The notes: generated by a model not told the origin, from the letters alone. A stretch of DNA of 64,000 nucleotides from Tubiluchus corallicola (GCA_030141605.1 JAQGDQ010000849.1:12501-76500), one strand, 5' to 3'. Numbered from the stretch's first letter, positions 11,354 to 23,240 are shown. A program made the numbers and translations.

Positions 11354-11950
11354 GTGATTATTTCTACTAGATGTAATCTTTTCTGATATGTGCAAATACC
11401 TATATAGACACGGGTGTTAATAACGATACATATCGATAATAAGTGACAAATAGTAAAATTTTATTTATACGTACAACAACACGTGTTATACTGTATATTT
11501 TTGCTACATTGACAATGCAGGTGTAGTTCTACAGTGGTACCTTGCACAGCTTGTAGCTGTAGAGTTTACTGTAGATACCTAACAATCATTGCAGTGAGCA
11601 GTAGTTGACTTAACACAGGCACTGCTAGCAGCCAAAGTGATTGAAAATGCAAATTGTTTAATCTGTAGTAGACTAATTATGCTGTTTACATATAAACTTG
11701 TGAAATGGCAAAAGTGAATCACCTAAATTATTGATAAATAAAAATCAAACAGTTTATCCAGTTATTTTAGCATTTAGCAAGATCCTAAAACTGTCGATTG
11801 GTAAAATATGTTTAGCATTTTTATCAATGGCTTCATCTAGTTTTTTACATCTGCTAAGGTTAACCAATGTATCATCTTAACACGTATTTATCGTATTGTA
11901 ACATTAGTATCTTGAGCTATGTATCATATCATGAGCTAGGTGCACCGTTA

Positions 11951-12103
11951 GCATTAATTAAAAAGGTTACTAATTTCATCTCAAGAATAGCATTAATTAA
12001 AAAGGTTACTAATTTCATCTGAAGAATAGCATTAATTAAAAAGGTTACTAATTTCATCTGAAGAATAGCATTAATTAAAAAGGTTACTAATTTAATCTCA
12101 AGA
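11951..12103 (+). repeat. 39-bp tandem repeat, four copies
   Basis: The unit contains GCATTAATTAAAAAGGTTAC and TAATTTCATCTGAAGAATA. The copies differ by one or two bases. The array is intronic. Confidence 0.92.
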
Positions 12104-12773
12104 AGCAAGCGATAAATTTTGTTCTGTGATAAATTTTGTACCATGCAGGTCTGCACTGATTGGTTGAAACCAAATCACGTAAAACATAACAATATTTTGT
12201 TATTATAAAAGTGTTGATATACTAATAAACTAACTAATAATAAACATGATACAATGAATTCTCTGGACTGAGTCATTGTTCAGTTTGTTGTTGCTTACAA
12301 TTTGTAAATATTATTGTAAATAAATTTATTGTTGCTGCATTGGCAATTGTGAGCTTTGTGCGAGTATTTGCATAGGTCTCAAATATCACCACTTTGTCGT
12401 ATGATAAATTGTAGAGACGAGGCATATGTGCGACAATTCGTTTTAGTGCAGGTTTTTAAATTAAAAATTGTAAGGTGTGTATGTTACAGTGTATGTAACA
12501 GGTAGATAATTAGTATATTTTTGCTATTGAGTGCAGGTATAGTTTGAAAGTATTACGTAAAATTTTGTTGTCAAGCAAAAATATATAAACAATCGTTGTT
12601 TATTAATTCAAAAGCTGCATTTTAAGATAATTTCACTTCTCATTCCAGTTGTCTTGAGAAATAAATACACTTTCTCACTTACCCTGCCATCTTGCAGACT
12701 TCTGCAGCATCACTAATCCCATCGTTGACTCTTTGAGAGTTGATTAATTGAAAATATTCGCGTCTTCGTTTAG

Positions 12774-12884
12774 GGAGAGATGATCGACCGAATTGAATAC
12801 AACGTCGAGGCGTCAGTCGACTACATAGAAACGGCCAAAATGGACACAAAGAAAGCAGTAAAGTATCAGAGTAAAGCGCGACGG
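12774..12884 (+). CDS. STX1: Syntaxin 1, exon for the C-terminal half of the SNARE helix
   Basis: A 111-nt exon of 37 codons lies between CGTTTAG and CGG|GTAAGC. It encodes [20 protein letters not shown], then [17 protein letters not shown]: the second half of the t-SNARE domain and the basic juxtamembrane KARR stretch, which contacts acidic membrane lipids in syntaxin 1. It ends in phase 0 so that either of two downstream anchor exons, each starting with Lys-Lys, can be joined in frame. Confidence 0.96.
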
Positions 12885-13097
12885 GTAAGCCAACAAAATC
12901 CCCAGTTAGGTGGCGTGTTATTAATTACCCTCCGCCTTTGTGGCACGGATTTCTTTCTGCAAATCATTATTTGTGTGCTTGCAAACTAAAGTCGTCCATA
13001 AGTCGACATAGTTAAAACTTCGCTATGATGCTTCAAAGTAGAATGGATCAAAAATTTGGTCAAATGTCGATTTTTTGTGTTTTGTATAAATATATAT

Positions 13098-13625
13098 TGG
13101 GCTTTAATATTCCAGCATCAAATTGTCAAGAAAATGTTAAAAAATACTAAAAATCTAATTTTATAACCCCGTACTCACTTTTCTGTCTAGAAACTGGTAT
13201 TGCAATTGTAAAAAATTCATATTTTCCAGCTCAATAGTAGCTCGTGGAAGCAGTCATTTTGCTTCCGGATTTTTCTGTTGTCAAGCCCAGATCTTCGTCA
13301 GAAAGAGCCATCTATTGGATTTAAACACAACATCAAAGTTTTCTTGCAAAGTACGTAGCAACCAACATTTGTGCGGTTGCTAAGTGTCTTGTAAAAACGT
13401 AACAAAAAACAATGGCTAACTTTTAACAGTGATTTTCTCAAGGTTATGTTTTTCACTGCATAACCTGCACCTCAACTTCAACGTGGATTATCTCAGCTTA
13501 GACATATCGCAGAGCGGTGAACTTGGTATAAAAATGATCCTCGTGAAATGGAGATTCAGGATATGTGAATAAACTAAAAAAACTTAACTGCTGACTTACA
13601 GACGATTTTGCTATGCAAGCACACG
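13098..13625 (+). repeat. Dispersed repeat family E, copy 1
   Basis: About 530 bp match 22541-23240 in the same orientation and order. Shared blocks include GGAAGCAGTCATTTTGCTT, GAGCCATCTA, AACTTCAACGTGGATTATCT and TGATCCTCGTGAAATGGAGA. There is no coding capacity, and the class is not recognised. Confidence 0.8.
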
Positions 13626-14910
13626 TTTCTTGCAATTTGGACAGGCATGCTAATCAGCCCAGCTCATTTATGTAGTATGTATGAAAGAGATTTGGCTCAC
13701 CGATGCCGTACCACTTTGTTGTCATACTGCATTGGACTGTCTGCATGAACATTTGTAGTTCACTATATTTAGTTTAACCTTCCCTCTTTGGTGCTGTGGT
13801 CACATTTCTAGGTGCGGTGGTATGTTAACAGTTTTTCATACAACTAATCGAACTACAGCTGATGTCTAGCTGTAGTAAGTACACTTTTACCTATTTTCAC
13901 AGTTCGTACAAGGCGTGGGTATCATTTGCTCTGATTCGTCGCGATCTGCATTATGATACGTCCGAATCGATACTCGGTTTTTATTATGATGTTCATATCG
14001 AATTAATGCTTTTATAAAAATTATGCATAAACTGAAATTTTTATTGTAAAGACCAATTAACACGCAATTGACGACATTCTGAATTTTCAAGGTGAGGGGC
14101 TTTTGACATGAAAAACCGATGCTTAACCTGCAATGATATCAAAAAATGAATTTAGTTATAGTAATGAACTGATACTGATACGATTTATTATCATTTCGAG
14201 TATCTGCTGATGTTGGTAATTTGGTAAGTTCTGCTGAACTTTATTGTGAAATCGTGCTGCTGTCGACGAAAATTCGGGTGCAATCATGAGCTTTGGCAAA
14301 TGGGGAAGTTTTAGTGGATTTTGCAGCCAAAATGTTAAAAATTCAACTGAAATTTGCTTCGATGTAATGTCGTTTTGCGGAAAAATTAATAAACAGGTAC
14401 ATAAATCGATTTAAATCAGTTGTACGGCGATATATCGAGTATCGGTTTCCAGGCCTACTTTGTATCTAATAATAACAATGTTTTTGTGAGAGATTGTCAA
14501 AATGTTGTTGGCTTTAACTAACATTTTGCTCATAAATTAATGCTGTATTCATGCTAACATTGCTTTCTTTTGTCATTTTAAAATATTAGCACTTTTTTGG
14601 TGGTTAGCTGTCTTTTACCATCTTATTAATGGTGTATTTTTGATGAGAATGAAATATAATTAGCTATCGTAATTTTAACTGAAGTGATTAAAAATTGCGA
14701 AAAAAATTGAATAAGACGATTCAATGAACTTGGATGTCATAGAAGGATGCGAATTTTGCAGTGAACTGTAAATATTTTTATCACCTATAGAGGGAAGCAC
14801 ATTGCACATGTCATTGTATTAGCCTTTGTATTTTTGCTAGTCGCATCGAGAATGTTGTTTTGCCTTGTAAAGTTTTTTTTAGTTTTTGTTTTCATCTTTT
14901 TTGTTTGTAG

Positions 14911-14988
14911 AAAAAGATTATGATAGGTATTTGCCTGGCTGTTTTACTGGCGATTATAATTATTGTTCTTATCGTCGTACTTGGATGA
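14911..14988 (+). CDS. STX1: Syntaxin 1, alternative last exon 1 (membrane anchor isoform)
   Basis: After a pyrimidine-rich stretch and acceptor TTTGTTTGTAG, a 78-nt open stretch encodes KKIMIGICLAVLLAIIIIVL and IVVLG, then TGA. It begins with the same KKIM as the exon at 19470 and encodes an uninterrupted hydrophobic helix of about 21 residues with no lumenal tail. Phase fits the exon ending at 12884. Alternative C-terminal anchors are known for C. elegans unc-64 and vertebrate syntaxins 2 and 3. Use of this exon would produce an isoform with a different membrane anchor but the same SNARE domain. Relative usage cannot be seen from DNA. Confidence 0.9.
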   Translation, partial: KKIMIGICLAVLLAIIIIVLIVVLG

Positions 14989-15440
14989 TTGGAACGCCAC
15001 TGTAGCATAGCTGGATATCGAGAACTAGCGCTCTACGCCGCGTTTCTGCTCGCAGCCACCAGGGGCGAACTCGACATCTGGCAGCGTCTTGCACAGTTTG
15101 CTGTGTTATGAAATATATGGACCACACGTGGATTTGGGAAGCATAATGGGTGATATTAAGATTTTTCTCTTCAGCCACTGCATCGTCTGCATCCTAAATG
15201 CATTTATGACGGAATTGCTGTAAATGTGTGATTGCTTGTATTACTAAAATATTAATGTGTTTGTGCGCAGAAATGTGTGACGTTGGGGTTAATGTTTTTC
15301 CACTCTGATGACAACTTTCTGGTGTCTAGTTGTTCCAAAAACTGTAATCTTCTACTTCTGAACCTCGTAGACGTGTAAAGTGTCAAAATTAAAAAGATTG
15401 AGCCACGTTTTTTCATCCTAGTGGGCGTTGCCTGCTATAA
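14989..15440. other. Probable 3' UTR/intron after anchor exon 1
   Basis: No coding similarity was recognised. It would be transcribed as 3' UTR when exon 14911-14988 is terminal, and otherwise as intron. Confidence 0.35.
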
Positions 15441-15445
15441 ATCTC

Positions 15446-15485
15446 GTTGCCATGGAAACGAGAAAGATCTCGTTGCCATAGAAAC
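15446..15485 (+). promoter_or_regulatory. Tandem RFX X-box-like sites
   Basis: GTTGCCATGGAAAC (15446-15459) and GTTGCCATAGAAAC (15472-15485) both match the X-box consensus bound by RFX factors. They are embedded in a 26-bp direct repeat, and the first is also near-palindromic (CTCGTTGCCATGGAAACGAG). They lie between the two syntaxin anchor exons. The motif match is direct; function is inferred. Confidence 0.5.
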
Positions 15486-15997
15486 GAGAACGTAGGTAAA
15501 AAATCTCCTCACTGTATTGCCAAGGCATCCAAGATAGGCTTATTCTTCGGAAACTCTCGAACCTCTGTAGGTACTCGAAGTAGGGCATTTTTTGTTTAAG
15601 CAAAACTGTTCTGTTTAAGCAAACTAATTCCAAAGGATTGCACACTTTTTGTGAAGTGCACAATATTGTAAAAAAAATTACTTTTGTATTTGTACAATGT
15701 CACCGTTTAGAAGGCATTCAAATGTTGTTGAAAAACTCCATTCATAAAGCAGAACTCTCGTGTTAACGTAACCCATTTTACTACATCAATGTCTGATAGC
15801 CATTGTAAGTATTTTGAAAAAATAATTACACCTTTGGAGTAAACATTCCACATTTTTGCGGACTACAGACGAAATCACTTGTAAAAGACGCATTTGCTGA
15901 AACTTTGTCCAGTTTGTTATGAATCACAGAAAACAACATTATTCTGCCCGTGTTATTTTGGACAACCATAGAGGGCAGCGCTATACTTCTCTGCACC

Positions 15998-16393
15998 TAG
16001 GGGTGAGCATTCTCTATCAGAAATGCGAACTCGAATCAAGTCTAATTTTCGATTCGACGTTTGAGCTTGAATCAAACCCAATTTTGAAATTGCGAATCGA
16101 ATCAGAATTCATTTCTGAAGATTTTTGAATCACTAATCAAAAACAATCTCACAAAGATCTTGCATACTAGTTGATTTTGTTCTGCAGTAAAAACACTGAT
16201 TATTTATCTTAAAATTGAGTAAAGAAATCACAGCTAAATTGTGCTGATCACGTGATGTTTCAAACGTTTTCACGATAAAGAACGTTCTTAGTTGAAGTGC
16301 AAAATTATTCGAATCCGTAATTTTAGGTTTGAATCGAATTCGAGATAAAAAACTCATTCGTTTCGAATTCGAACGTTCGATGGCTCACCCCTG
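15998..16393. mobile_element. hAT-like MITE with GGGGTGAGC ends
   Basis: The left end TAGGGGTGAGCATTC and right end GATGGCTCACCCCTG are inverted repeats. Subterminal sequence is rich in TTCGAATTCGAA-like palindromes. C/TAGGGGTG ends are typical of hAT elements. There is no transposase frame, and an exact 8-bp duplication is not evident. Confidence 0.65.
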
Positions 16394-16910
16394 ATCAACA
16401 CTACAGTTAATATACAAGAAATGAAATAACCAATGATCATAGCTTATGTGTGACACATCACTCTTTCGGAAGTTAAGCAGCATTTGATGCGGTGAGATAG
16501 TTACACTTTGAGTGGTTGTGATAACTCACGTGATTTTAGTAGCCATCTAGGGTGTTCGCAATTTCGTGCACAAAAGCGAACTTAACTGTATCTATAAATA
16601 CCATAGCCAGGATTTTAGAAGTAATTTTGTAAATTAACGTTTGTTTGACAATCGTGTTTTATGCATTCGAGTGAATGGGTGGTACACGTGTGTTGCTGAC
16701 TGTGTTCATGTATGAATTATTGTCGCATTCTGCTGGTTTTTAGGCTGTAAAACTGTATTATAACTTTCTCATATATTATGATACATTAAAATGTATTATA
16801 GAACATTTTTAATCTAACCTTGTCATCGTATGTTTGTAAATTAAGTTCTTGCGTTTGTGTTAAATTTTAGACTTAACTTGTCGAGTATTCGTAAATAACG
16901 ATGCATGTGC

Positions 16911-17535
16911 CTAAAGGAAGACTGGACGATTTTTCATATACTATCACATTTTCAAGTCTAATAAAAAGTATACATTTTAACACAATGAATACTGCAAAAA
17001 CGTTTATGATTATTAAATAATAGATTAAAAACTTAATTAATGGCGGGCGAGCCCAACTAGTGGTGACATCACAAACTAACGTAATTTTCAACAGCAAAAA
17101 TATTCCTGGATCATGTTGCACGCGTTCCCGAAAGTGAAAATTGAAGTACTGTGCTACTGTAAGATAGTCAGTGTGTTGTACTAAAACTAGACAAGTTTTA
17201 AGATAAAAATTCAAATTTCAAATTTACCCCTGTACTCACGCATGAATTGTCAAACGTGTGCAGTACGTCAAAAACTAACACATCTGAACTGAGAGATACA
17301 GCACCTGTTTTTGTGCAATGCGTTTCTGAAATCCAGGCGCTAGTGCCCGTCTAACTAGCGAATGGCGAAATGCATGTAACAGTGAAGAACTAGTAACGTG
17401 AACATGAAATTGTGTGTGTGGTAATAATTCTTTCACGTAAGTCATTTTTGAAAAAATAGTATGTTTCTTTTCAATATTTTAAAGAGTAGATTGTTTTTAC
17501 CTACAGTTTAACATTGCGTCCGGTTTTGCTTTTAA
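16911..17535 (-). mobile_element. TTAA-flanked MITE family A, copy 2
   Basis: This is the reverse complement of the 10352 family. It begins CTAAAGGAAGACTGGACG and ends GCGTCCGGTTTTGC-TTTTAA, with shared interior GAGCCCAACTAGTGGTGACA. The terminal TTAA has decayed on the left (CTAA). Confidence 0.8.
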
Positions 17536-19001
17536 GAGTTTTTGACTTTGAAAATGTTACTTGTGTTTCTGACTGATGATCTCTGTTGAAATGATCTGTA
17601 GAACAAACATTACTATAGAATTGATAGAGCTTCTGTGTTGATGAACAGTTAGCTTCCTTTCTGTTCGTGGCACAACTTTTGCAATATTTCTAAAGGTACT
17701 GACACACTTCCAGCTAGAGTACAACTAACTGCAAAGACATTCACGAGCAAGTTTCGAGTTTTTCGTTCGATGTACGATCGTAGTCGAACGCCGAGAGGCA
17801 TTCGTCTTTTAAGTTTTTCATTCACTTTGTGGAAACCCAAAAGTCATTCTAGTTCAACGCCTATCCATTCTAGTAGCACGTCTATGACACATTTTTCAAT
17901 TTTTGTTTATTTAGTTAGACGATTTCAGTTGGAAATGTGTTTGTGCTTAAAAAACAGCAGTATCATTTGGTTCCGAGTGGTTTTAATGCCTCGGACTTCT
18001 GAAATACATGCATGCTATTGTAGTTGGCATTTATAAAAAAAATTCGTCTTTCTAAGTCTAAGCACCATCAGGGCTAACACTACCTGTACAATATTATTAT
18101 TAAATCTTGCCCAAATAAAATGTGTATTAATATGTAAAATTTATCCTTATTGTTTTTTAATTATTGGGATATACTTCTGTAAATATAGCCCTTACAGATT
18201 ATAATGTTTTGTTGTTTAAAATAATTACGTTTTGTTGTTTGAAATTGTTTCATGTAAATAATAAATGTAAGTAATTCATAAGCTCACCAAATCAACATTG
18301 CTACTGTCTTTTATTATTGAACTTTTTTACCATTTTTTATTTTGAAATTTTTATTGCTGAAGCTTTTTGTATATTAGAGAACCAGCGTTTAGAACTAACT
18401 GATTTTGCAAACAGAATTATTGTATAATCTGCTAGTAGTAGATTGTTGTGAACAAAGTGGCAACTTTTACCAACATTGTGGGAACAACGTGGCAACTTTT
18501 AGCGACATTGTGGCAACTTTTGTCAATATTTGGGAACCTCAAGACATTTTTACAAGTCTGAGCATCTCTGTGACGGCCAATTATTATTCGTCTAATATCA
18601 AGATGGCTTCATTGCCTTCATTGTTGTCGTAAGTGTTTTAGTGATGGCAGAAAAATGCTGATTGCCTGTGGTAAGTATTCTAATGTACAGTTAGTTTTTT
18701 TTTGCTTGTTGGTGTTGTTGTTATTGCCAATCAGCATAGCTGTAAACTTGTTTATTTTTTACAAAAGCATGCTACACTTCAGAATATGTTTGCATCCCAT
18801 GCTTGTCGATATTGTCATATTTTACCAATTTAAGTGTAGGATCGCTGAAGTCTGTTCGGCGATTTAATGCATTTTGATTATATATTACAAATAGGTTATC
18901 AACTTCAGCGTTAAACTCTCTACGAAATCGGGCTTTTGAGGCTTTCATATTTACGATTGTTCTCTTGTTTGTTTTGTGACTACTACAGTGTGTTTTGGCA
19001 A
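17536..19001. other. Intergenic/intronic DNA between the anchor exons, no element recognised
   Basis: AT-rich, with no exon-like or repeat-like structure that could be supported beyond short direct repeats near 18460-18520 (GTGGCAACTTTT). Confidence 0.35.
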
Positions 19002-19420
19002 GGACCTCTATAACTAAATGGACGTGACACGTAAGTTTTGTATCTACGCACTCAGGCTATCGCATATTATGAGATAATTGATGAAGAACATAGTTTGTCT
19101 TACTAGTTTAAGTAATAAATTTTAGCATTTTAGGAAACTATCACCTTCTATATGTTTTTCTCCAGCATATCCTTGTCGGCAGCCTAGTACACAACAATGA
19201 ACAGGCATAATGAGGATTATCGTAGCAATAAAAAGTCTAGCCCAGTAACATAAATAACATGACATAGCAACAAACACTTCAGCAAACTCATGCACTTAGT
19301 TTCAAGTACCCGCCTAAACACTAGACACTGTTTGACCTGGCAAACTGAGCGCCTGTCGTTAGCCGGAGATCGTAGAACAATAGTCACATGACGCAGCATG
19401 TGTCACGTCCATAGAGGTCC
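19002..19420. mobile_element. MITE-like element with inverted GGACCTCTAT...GACGTGACAC ends
   Basis: The left terminus GGACCTCTAT, an 8-bp insert, and GGACGTGACAC is matched by the inverted right terminus GTGTCACGTCCATAGAGGTCC at 19400-19420. It is about 420 bp and non-coding; superfamily and target duplication are unclear. It ends 49 bp before the second syntaxin anchor exon, so the polypyrimidine region of that exon lies directly beside it. Confidence 0.6.
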
Positions 19421-19469
19421 CTGGTTTTTGCAGCTTTGTATTTTGACTAGTACTGGTTTCTCTTTACAG

Positions 19470-19550
19470 AAAAAAATCATGATAATTATATGCCTTTGCA
19501 TATTGGCGTTCGTAATCGCGTCGACGTTTGGAGGCATATTCGGCTCATAG
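19470..19550 (+). CDS. STX1: Syntaxin 1, alternative last exon 2 (canonical-type anchor)
   Basis: After acceptor TTTCTCTTTACAG, an 81-nt open stretch encodes KKIMIIICLCILAFVIASTF and GGIFGS, then TAG. This resembles the classical syntaxin-1 anchor, including the two cysteines and the ASTFGGIFG-type lumenal end. It is in phase with the exon at 12884, 6.6 kb upstream, and would be used instead of 14911-14988. The two exons share the starting KKIM but diverge afterwards, so the duplication is old or constrained only at the membrane interface. Confidence 0.93.
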   Translation, partial: KKIMIIICLCILAFVIASTFGGIFGS

Positions 19551-20708
19551 GAAATGCTGGAAGGTTCCCAACTTTTTACAATTACAATGATTGCCTGCAC
19601 GTTGAAAGTGTGTTGAGTATAGCTTGCCGTATTTGGCAGCTTAGACATGTCGTCTGATGAGAACAACCTTGTCTTGAATAGATTTGAGTGGTTTCTCCAC
19701 CGTAGGATGTTTGCAAACGCATGGAATTTAATCTCAGCATTTGTGAATTTTCTTATTCGACTTTATAATTAGAAAATTGTATTATAGAATTATTACTGTA
19801 TTCACGATCTAGGCTACTCGCTCTAACCAAACATTACTTATTCTATCCGGTGGCAAAACCGAGTTCAGTATGCAAAAGTAGTGAGAAATTTTGCTACAAA
19901 TATGGATTTCTCTTGTCTTTTAAATAGTAATATAAATTATTATTATAATCGTTTGAGGTGATAACTAAATAATTGTGACATATTCACTTTGTATATGTTG
20001 TATTGTACATAGCGGCTTATTGCATTTCAATTACACCATCTCTTTCTCCCTAATGTAGCTTATCTAGTTTTAGTAGTAGTTGGAAATTTACAGTGTAACT
20101 ATTTCAGATTTCGTGCTACACTTATGGTGACTTAACTAGAGTTTTAGACCAGTTATTGTAAAGTTCTTGTTCAACTATTGTGCAACTTAGTGTAGATTAG
20201 TCTATCTATTACAGCTAGGTATTCTTCTGTTTGGAGGTGAACTTGTTTACATAGCAGAATTATAGTGTAACTACAAAGTAAGGGTACAAGAATGCACCCT
20301 TGTGGTACACCTGCACATTTGTCTCGTATGTGTTATTCTATTTTTGATTGTTACTTTGCTGAGTTATTGTAAATACAAGGTAATGACATTGACTCTTACT
20401 GCTGTGTTAAGTGTGTTTGTAAACTAATTATGATTATCGTGTATAAATGATGTTAGTTGATTATTTACTTTGTATCGTACGGCTGAAGTTAGTCGCTTTT
20501 TTCAAGGTGGTTGCAATTTTCTAACTATTAGCCAATTTATTTTGTTGATATGACCTGAACGAAATATCAACTCAACAGTCAAGTGAGAAGTTGCAACCAT
20601 CTCTGGTAAATGATGCACTTAAATCGACGTTAAAGGGTTAAATACTTGGTTTTTGTTGTGTGTTGTAATAATTCTTCTTTTGTTGCAGCAAATAATGTCA
20701 GCTAATGA
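19551..20708. other. Probable 3' UTR and intergenic DNA
   Basis: No coding similarity. The syntaxin 3' UTR should start at 19551; its end could not be placed. Confidence 0.35.
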
Positions 20709-21186
20709 TGGGTGATGCCAGGAACTTAAAATAATCACCATTATTGATTATTCTTACCTCAATAATCGATTACTTATCTGATATTAAGATTGGATAAAAT
20801 AAACTACTGTAAAAGCATTGTACTGATTTGCGCATTGTGGTTAATGTGTTGCATCGGTGCTACGAAGATACGAAGTTTGCAATTCACACAGCAATTTCGT
20901 CTTTGGCTTAAACAGCATTTCATATCAGGATGAGCAAGATGCATACGACTGTGTTGTTTCATCAATATAGAAACTAATATACAATAATGTGAAAACTGAT
21001 TGGCCAACAGGAATTTCCTCTTTAGCAAACATTGCTGTATCTTTTTTTACAAATGATTGATTGAAAGAATTAAAGCCCAAATTTTTGACAGTAAAAATTA
21101 ATCTTCTGGTAATCGATTAGTGGGAACGTAATCGATGCTTGAGGTTTCAATGAGCAATTATAGTAATTTATAATCACTCATGCCCA
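20709..21186. mobile_element. Possible hAT-like MITE
   Basis: The left end GGGTGATGCC and the right end CACTCATGCCC form short imperfect inverted repeats. Inner sequence on both sides contains TAATCGATTA-type palindromes. No duplication or second copy was found in the window. Confidence 0.3.
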
Positions 21187-21956
21187 ATATTACTATTGCA
21201 TAACTACTGCATTTGGAAACAATTGAACATTTTTTTAAATACGTAGTTCGTTAATTTGGGTTGTAATACTTTTCATCACTTCCGTCTTTTTGTTCAGTGC
21301 TTTACAGTTGTTATTTAAAGGTTTAGTCGTCACTGAATAATAAGTATTGCATAATAGCTTTAAAATTCTTGAATATTATTTAAAAAAATCGACAAGTTTT
21401 TTTACTAATTTTTTACGTTGGTAGCATAACTATGACACACGGAATGGCTTCTTCGTGGGCCGTAACTTACTACTGCATAGGTAAAGCAATAAGATGTTAC
21501 TTAACATTTGTCTGCATTCTGTTGTGTTTCTGTTGTTTTGGTAATTTAATTGCATCATCGAGTGGTAGGAGTCTAGATGGTAAGGTTTTTAATTGAAATG
21601 TTATTATTGTAAATAAGTAGACTGCTTTGTTAACTGATAGCTTGTTTATTATTATTGCTAAAAAGAAACAAAACTTGTGTCTTTGGTTAGACTTTAATGA
21701 AGTGCTTTAAAAATGTTTTAATGTCTATCGTGTAATTTTGTTTTTCGTATCTTATTGTACAGTATTTTGCTTTCATTTTATTAACTTACAGTCCTAAAGT
21801 AAGTGCCGCTATCGCCTCTCGAAGGTTTCCTGTCTTTTCAAACTGGAATGCTTTTGTTTCTTTAGTCCATTGTACTGAAATAAATTATTTACATTATTGT
21901 CACTCTATATGTTCACTGTCATAATAATTTAATGACAATTGCACATTTTTTGCTGC

Positions 21957-22083
21957 ACATTATGTCCCCGCTTAACGGCGACCCGCTTAGCAACGTTTCG
22001 TTTTAACAACGCTAACCTTTGACACTTTTTTCCGCCGCGTTTTGCTAGAACACATTGGCGTCATTAAGCGAGGACTTGCTGTA
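21957..22083. mobile_element. Short Tigger-like MITE
   Basis: About 125 bp with inverted ends: TATGTCCCCGCTTAACGGCG at the left and GTCATTAAGCGAGGACTTGC at the right, followed by TGTA. The TCC(C/T)CGCTTAA(C/T)G end resembles Tigger/pogo termini. Confidence 0.55.
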
Positions 22084-22317
22084 TTAAATAATTAAAGACT
22101 TTAACAGTGGGTCCATTGTTAGCTATGTTGACTTCGGACGTGTAATAATGTAGAAACAAATGTCAATGCTTCCTTTATTGTGCTGTTAATACTGTTATTA
22201 TAGACGTTTCTTTTGGATTTTTCACTTGCGTTGTGTGAATTATTAAATTACATAACATGCCGCTAAATTCGCTGTTTTGTAGCTTTTTCACAGTGGCCTT
22301 TGTTACTGCCAGCTTCA

Positions 22318-22536
22318 CTAGGGTAATCGCTTCCCGCCTATGAGGTCATGTGTTCAGTTCCTAGCCCGGAGTAATACGGAAGAATTAAAAACCGACATTG
22401 CAATTTTTCCGCCAAGCACAGGTTTATTGAAGTCACTTGTGGACAACCTAGAAAAAGTGTATTATAGTAATACATTAAGTGTTATCTCTGGACTAGGACC
22501 TAAAGAAATGTTGTTGTTGTCATCATCATGCTAAAT
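22318..22536 (+). mobile_element. tRNA-derived SINE, copy 2 (diverged)
   Basis: It retains the tRNA-like block TGAGGTCATGTGTTCAGTTC and the 3' block GGACTAGGACCTAAAGAAAT, with a TTGTTGTTGTCATCATCATG tail, all in the same order as 7118-7352. It lies directly in front of repeat family E copy 2. Confidence 0.7.
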
Positions 22537-22540
22537 GTAT

Positions 22541-23240
22541 TGGACTTTTATATTCTAACGTCAAATTATCAAGAAAATGTTCAGCAATACTAAAAATTTA
22601 ATTTTATATCCCCGTACCCACTTTTCTGGCTAGAAACTAGAACTGCAATTGTAAAAAACTGTTATTTTCAAACTCCGATAGTAGCTCCTGGAAGCAGTCA
22701 TTTTGCTTTGGGATTTTTCTGTTGCCAAGCTCAGATCTTCGTCAGGAAGAGCCATCTACTGGATTTAAACATAACTTCAATATGTTTTTGCAAAGTCCAT
22801 AGCAGGCACACTTTCGTACAATTGCTAAGTGTTTTGTAGAAATGCGACAAAAAACAATGGGTAACTTTATCCACATCATCAGTTCCTTTGATGATTTTGA
22901 AAGCTTGTATTAAAGGAAGAACCAACCCTCGAACAACATTTATTGTATTTTAATATGCAATTAAAAAAATTGAAATCACAATACAAATGCAGTACAATAC
23001 AATGCATAGACGCGACAAAAAACAATGGCTGACTTTGACAGCATTTTTTTCAACATTATGTTTTTCATGGTGCAGCCTGTACCTCAACTTCAATGTGGAT
23101 TATCTCAGCTTAGAAATAACATAGAACGGTGAACGTGGTATCAAAATGATCCTCATGAAATGGAGATTCAGGATGTATGAATAACTAGAAAAGCTTAATT
23201 GACTTATGGACTATTTTGCTATGCAAGCACAGTCGCACAC
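22541..23240 (+). repeat. Dispersed repeat family E, copy 2, carrying an insertion
   Basis: Matches 13098-13625 end to end except for about 150 bp of extra sequence at 22861-23011. Confidence 0.8.
22844..23028. mobile_element. Short retroposed insertion with 17-bp target duplication
   Basis: GCGACAAAAAACAATGG occurs at 22844-22860 and again at 23012-23028. The 151 bp between are absent from the other family E copy, so this copy records the empty and filled states. A perfect 17-bp duplication indicates LINE-machinery insertion; the inserted family was not identified. Confidence 0.8.

Noticed and set aside
13887..14470. Possible MITE with ATCGATACTCGG/GAGTATCGG-like ends
   Set aside because: The inverted similarity is short and no target duplication or second copy was found.
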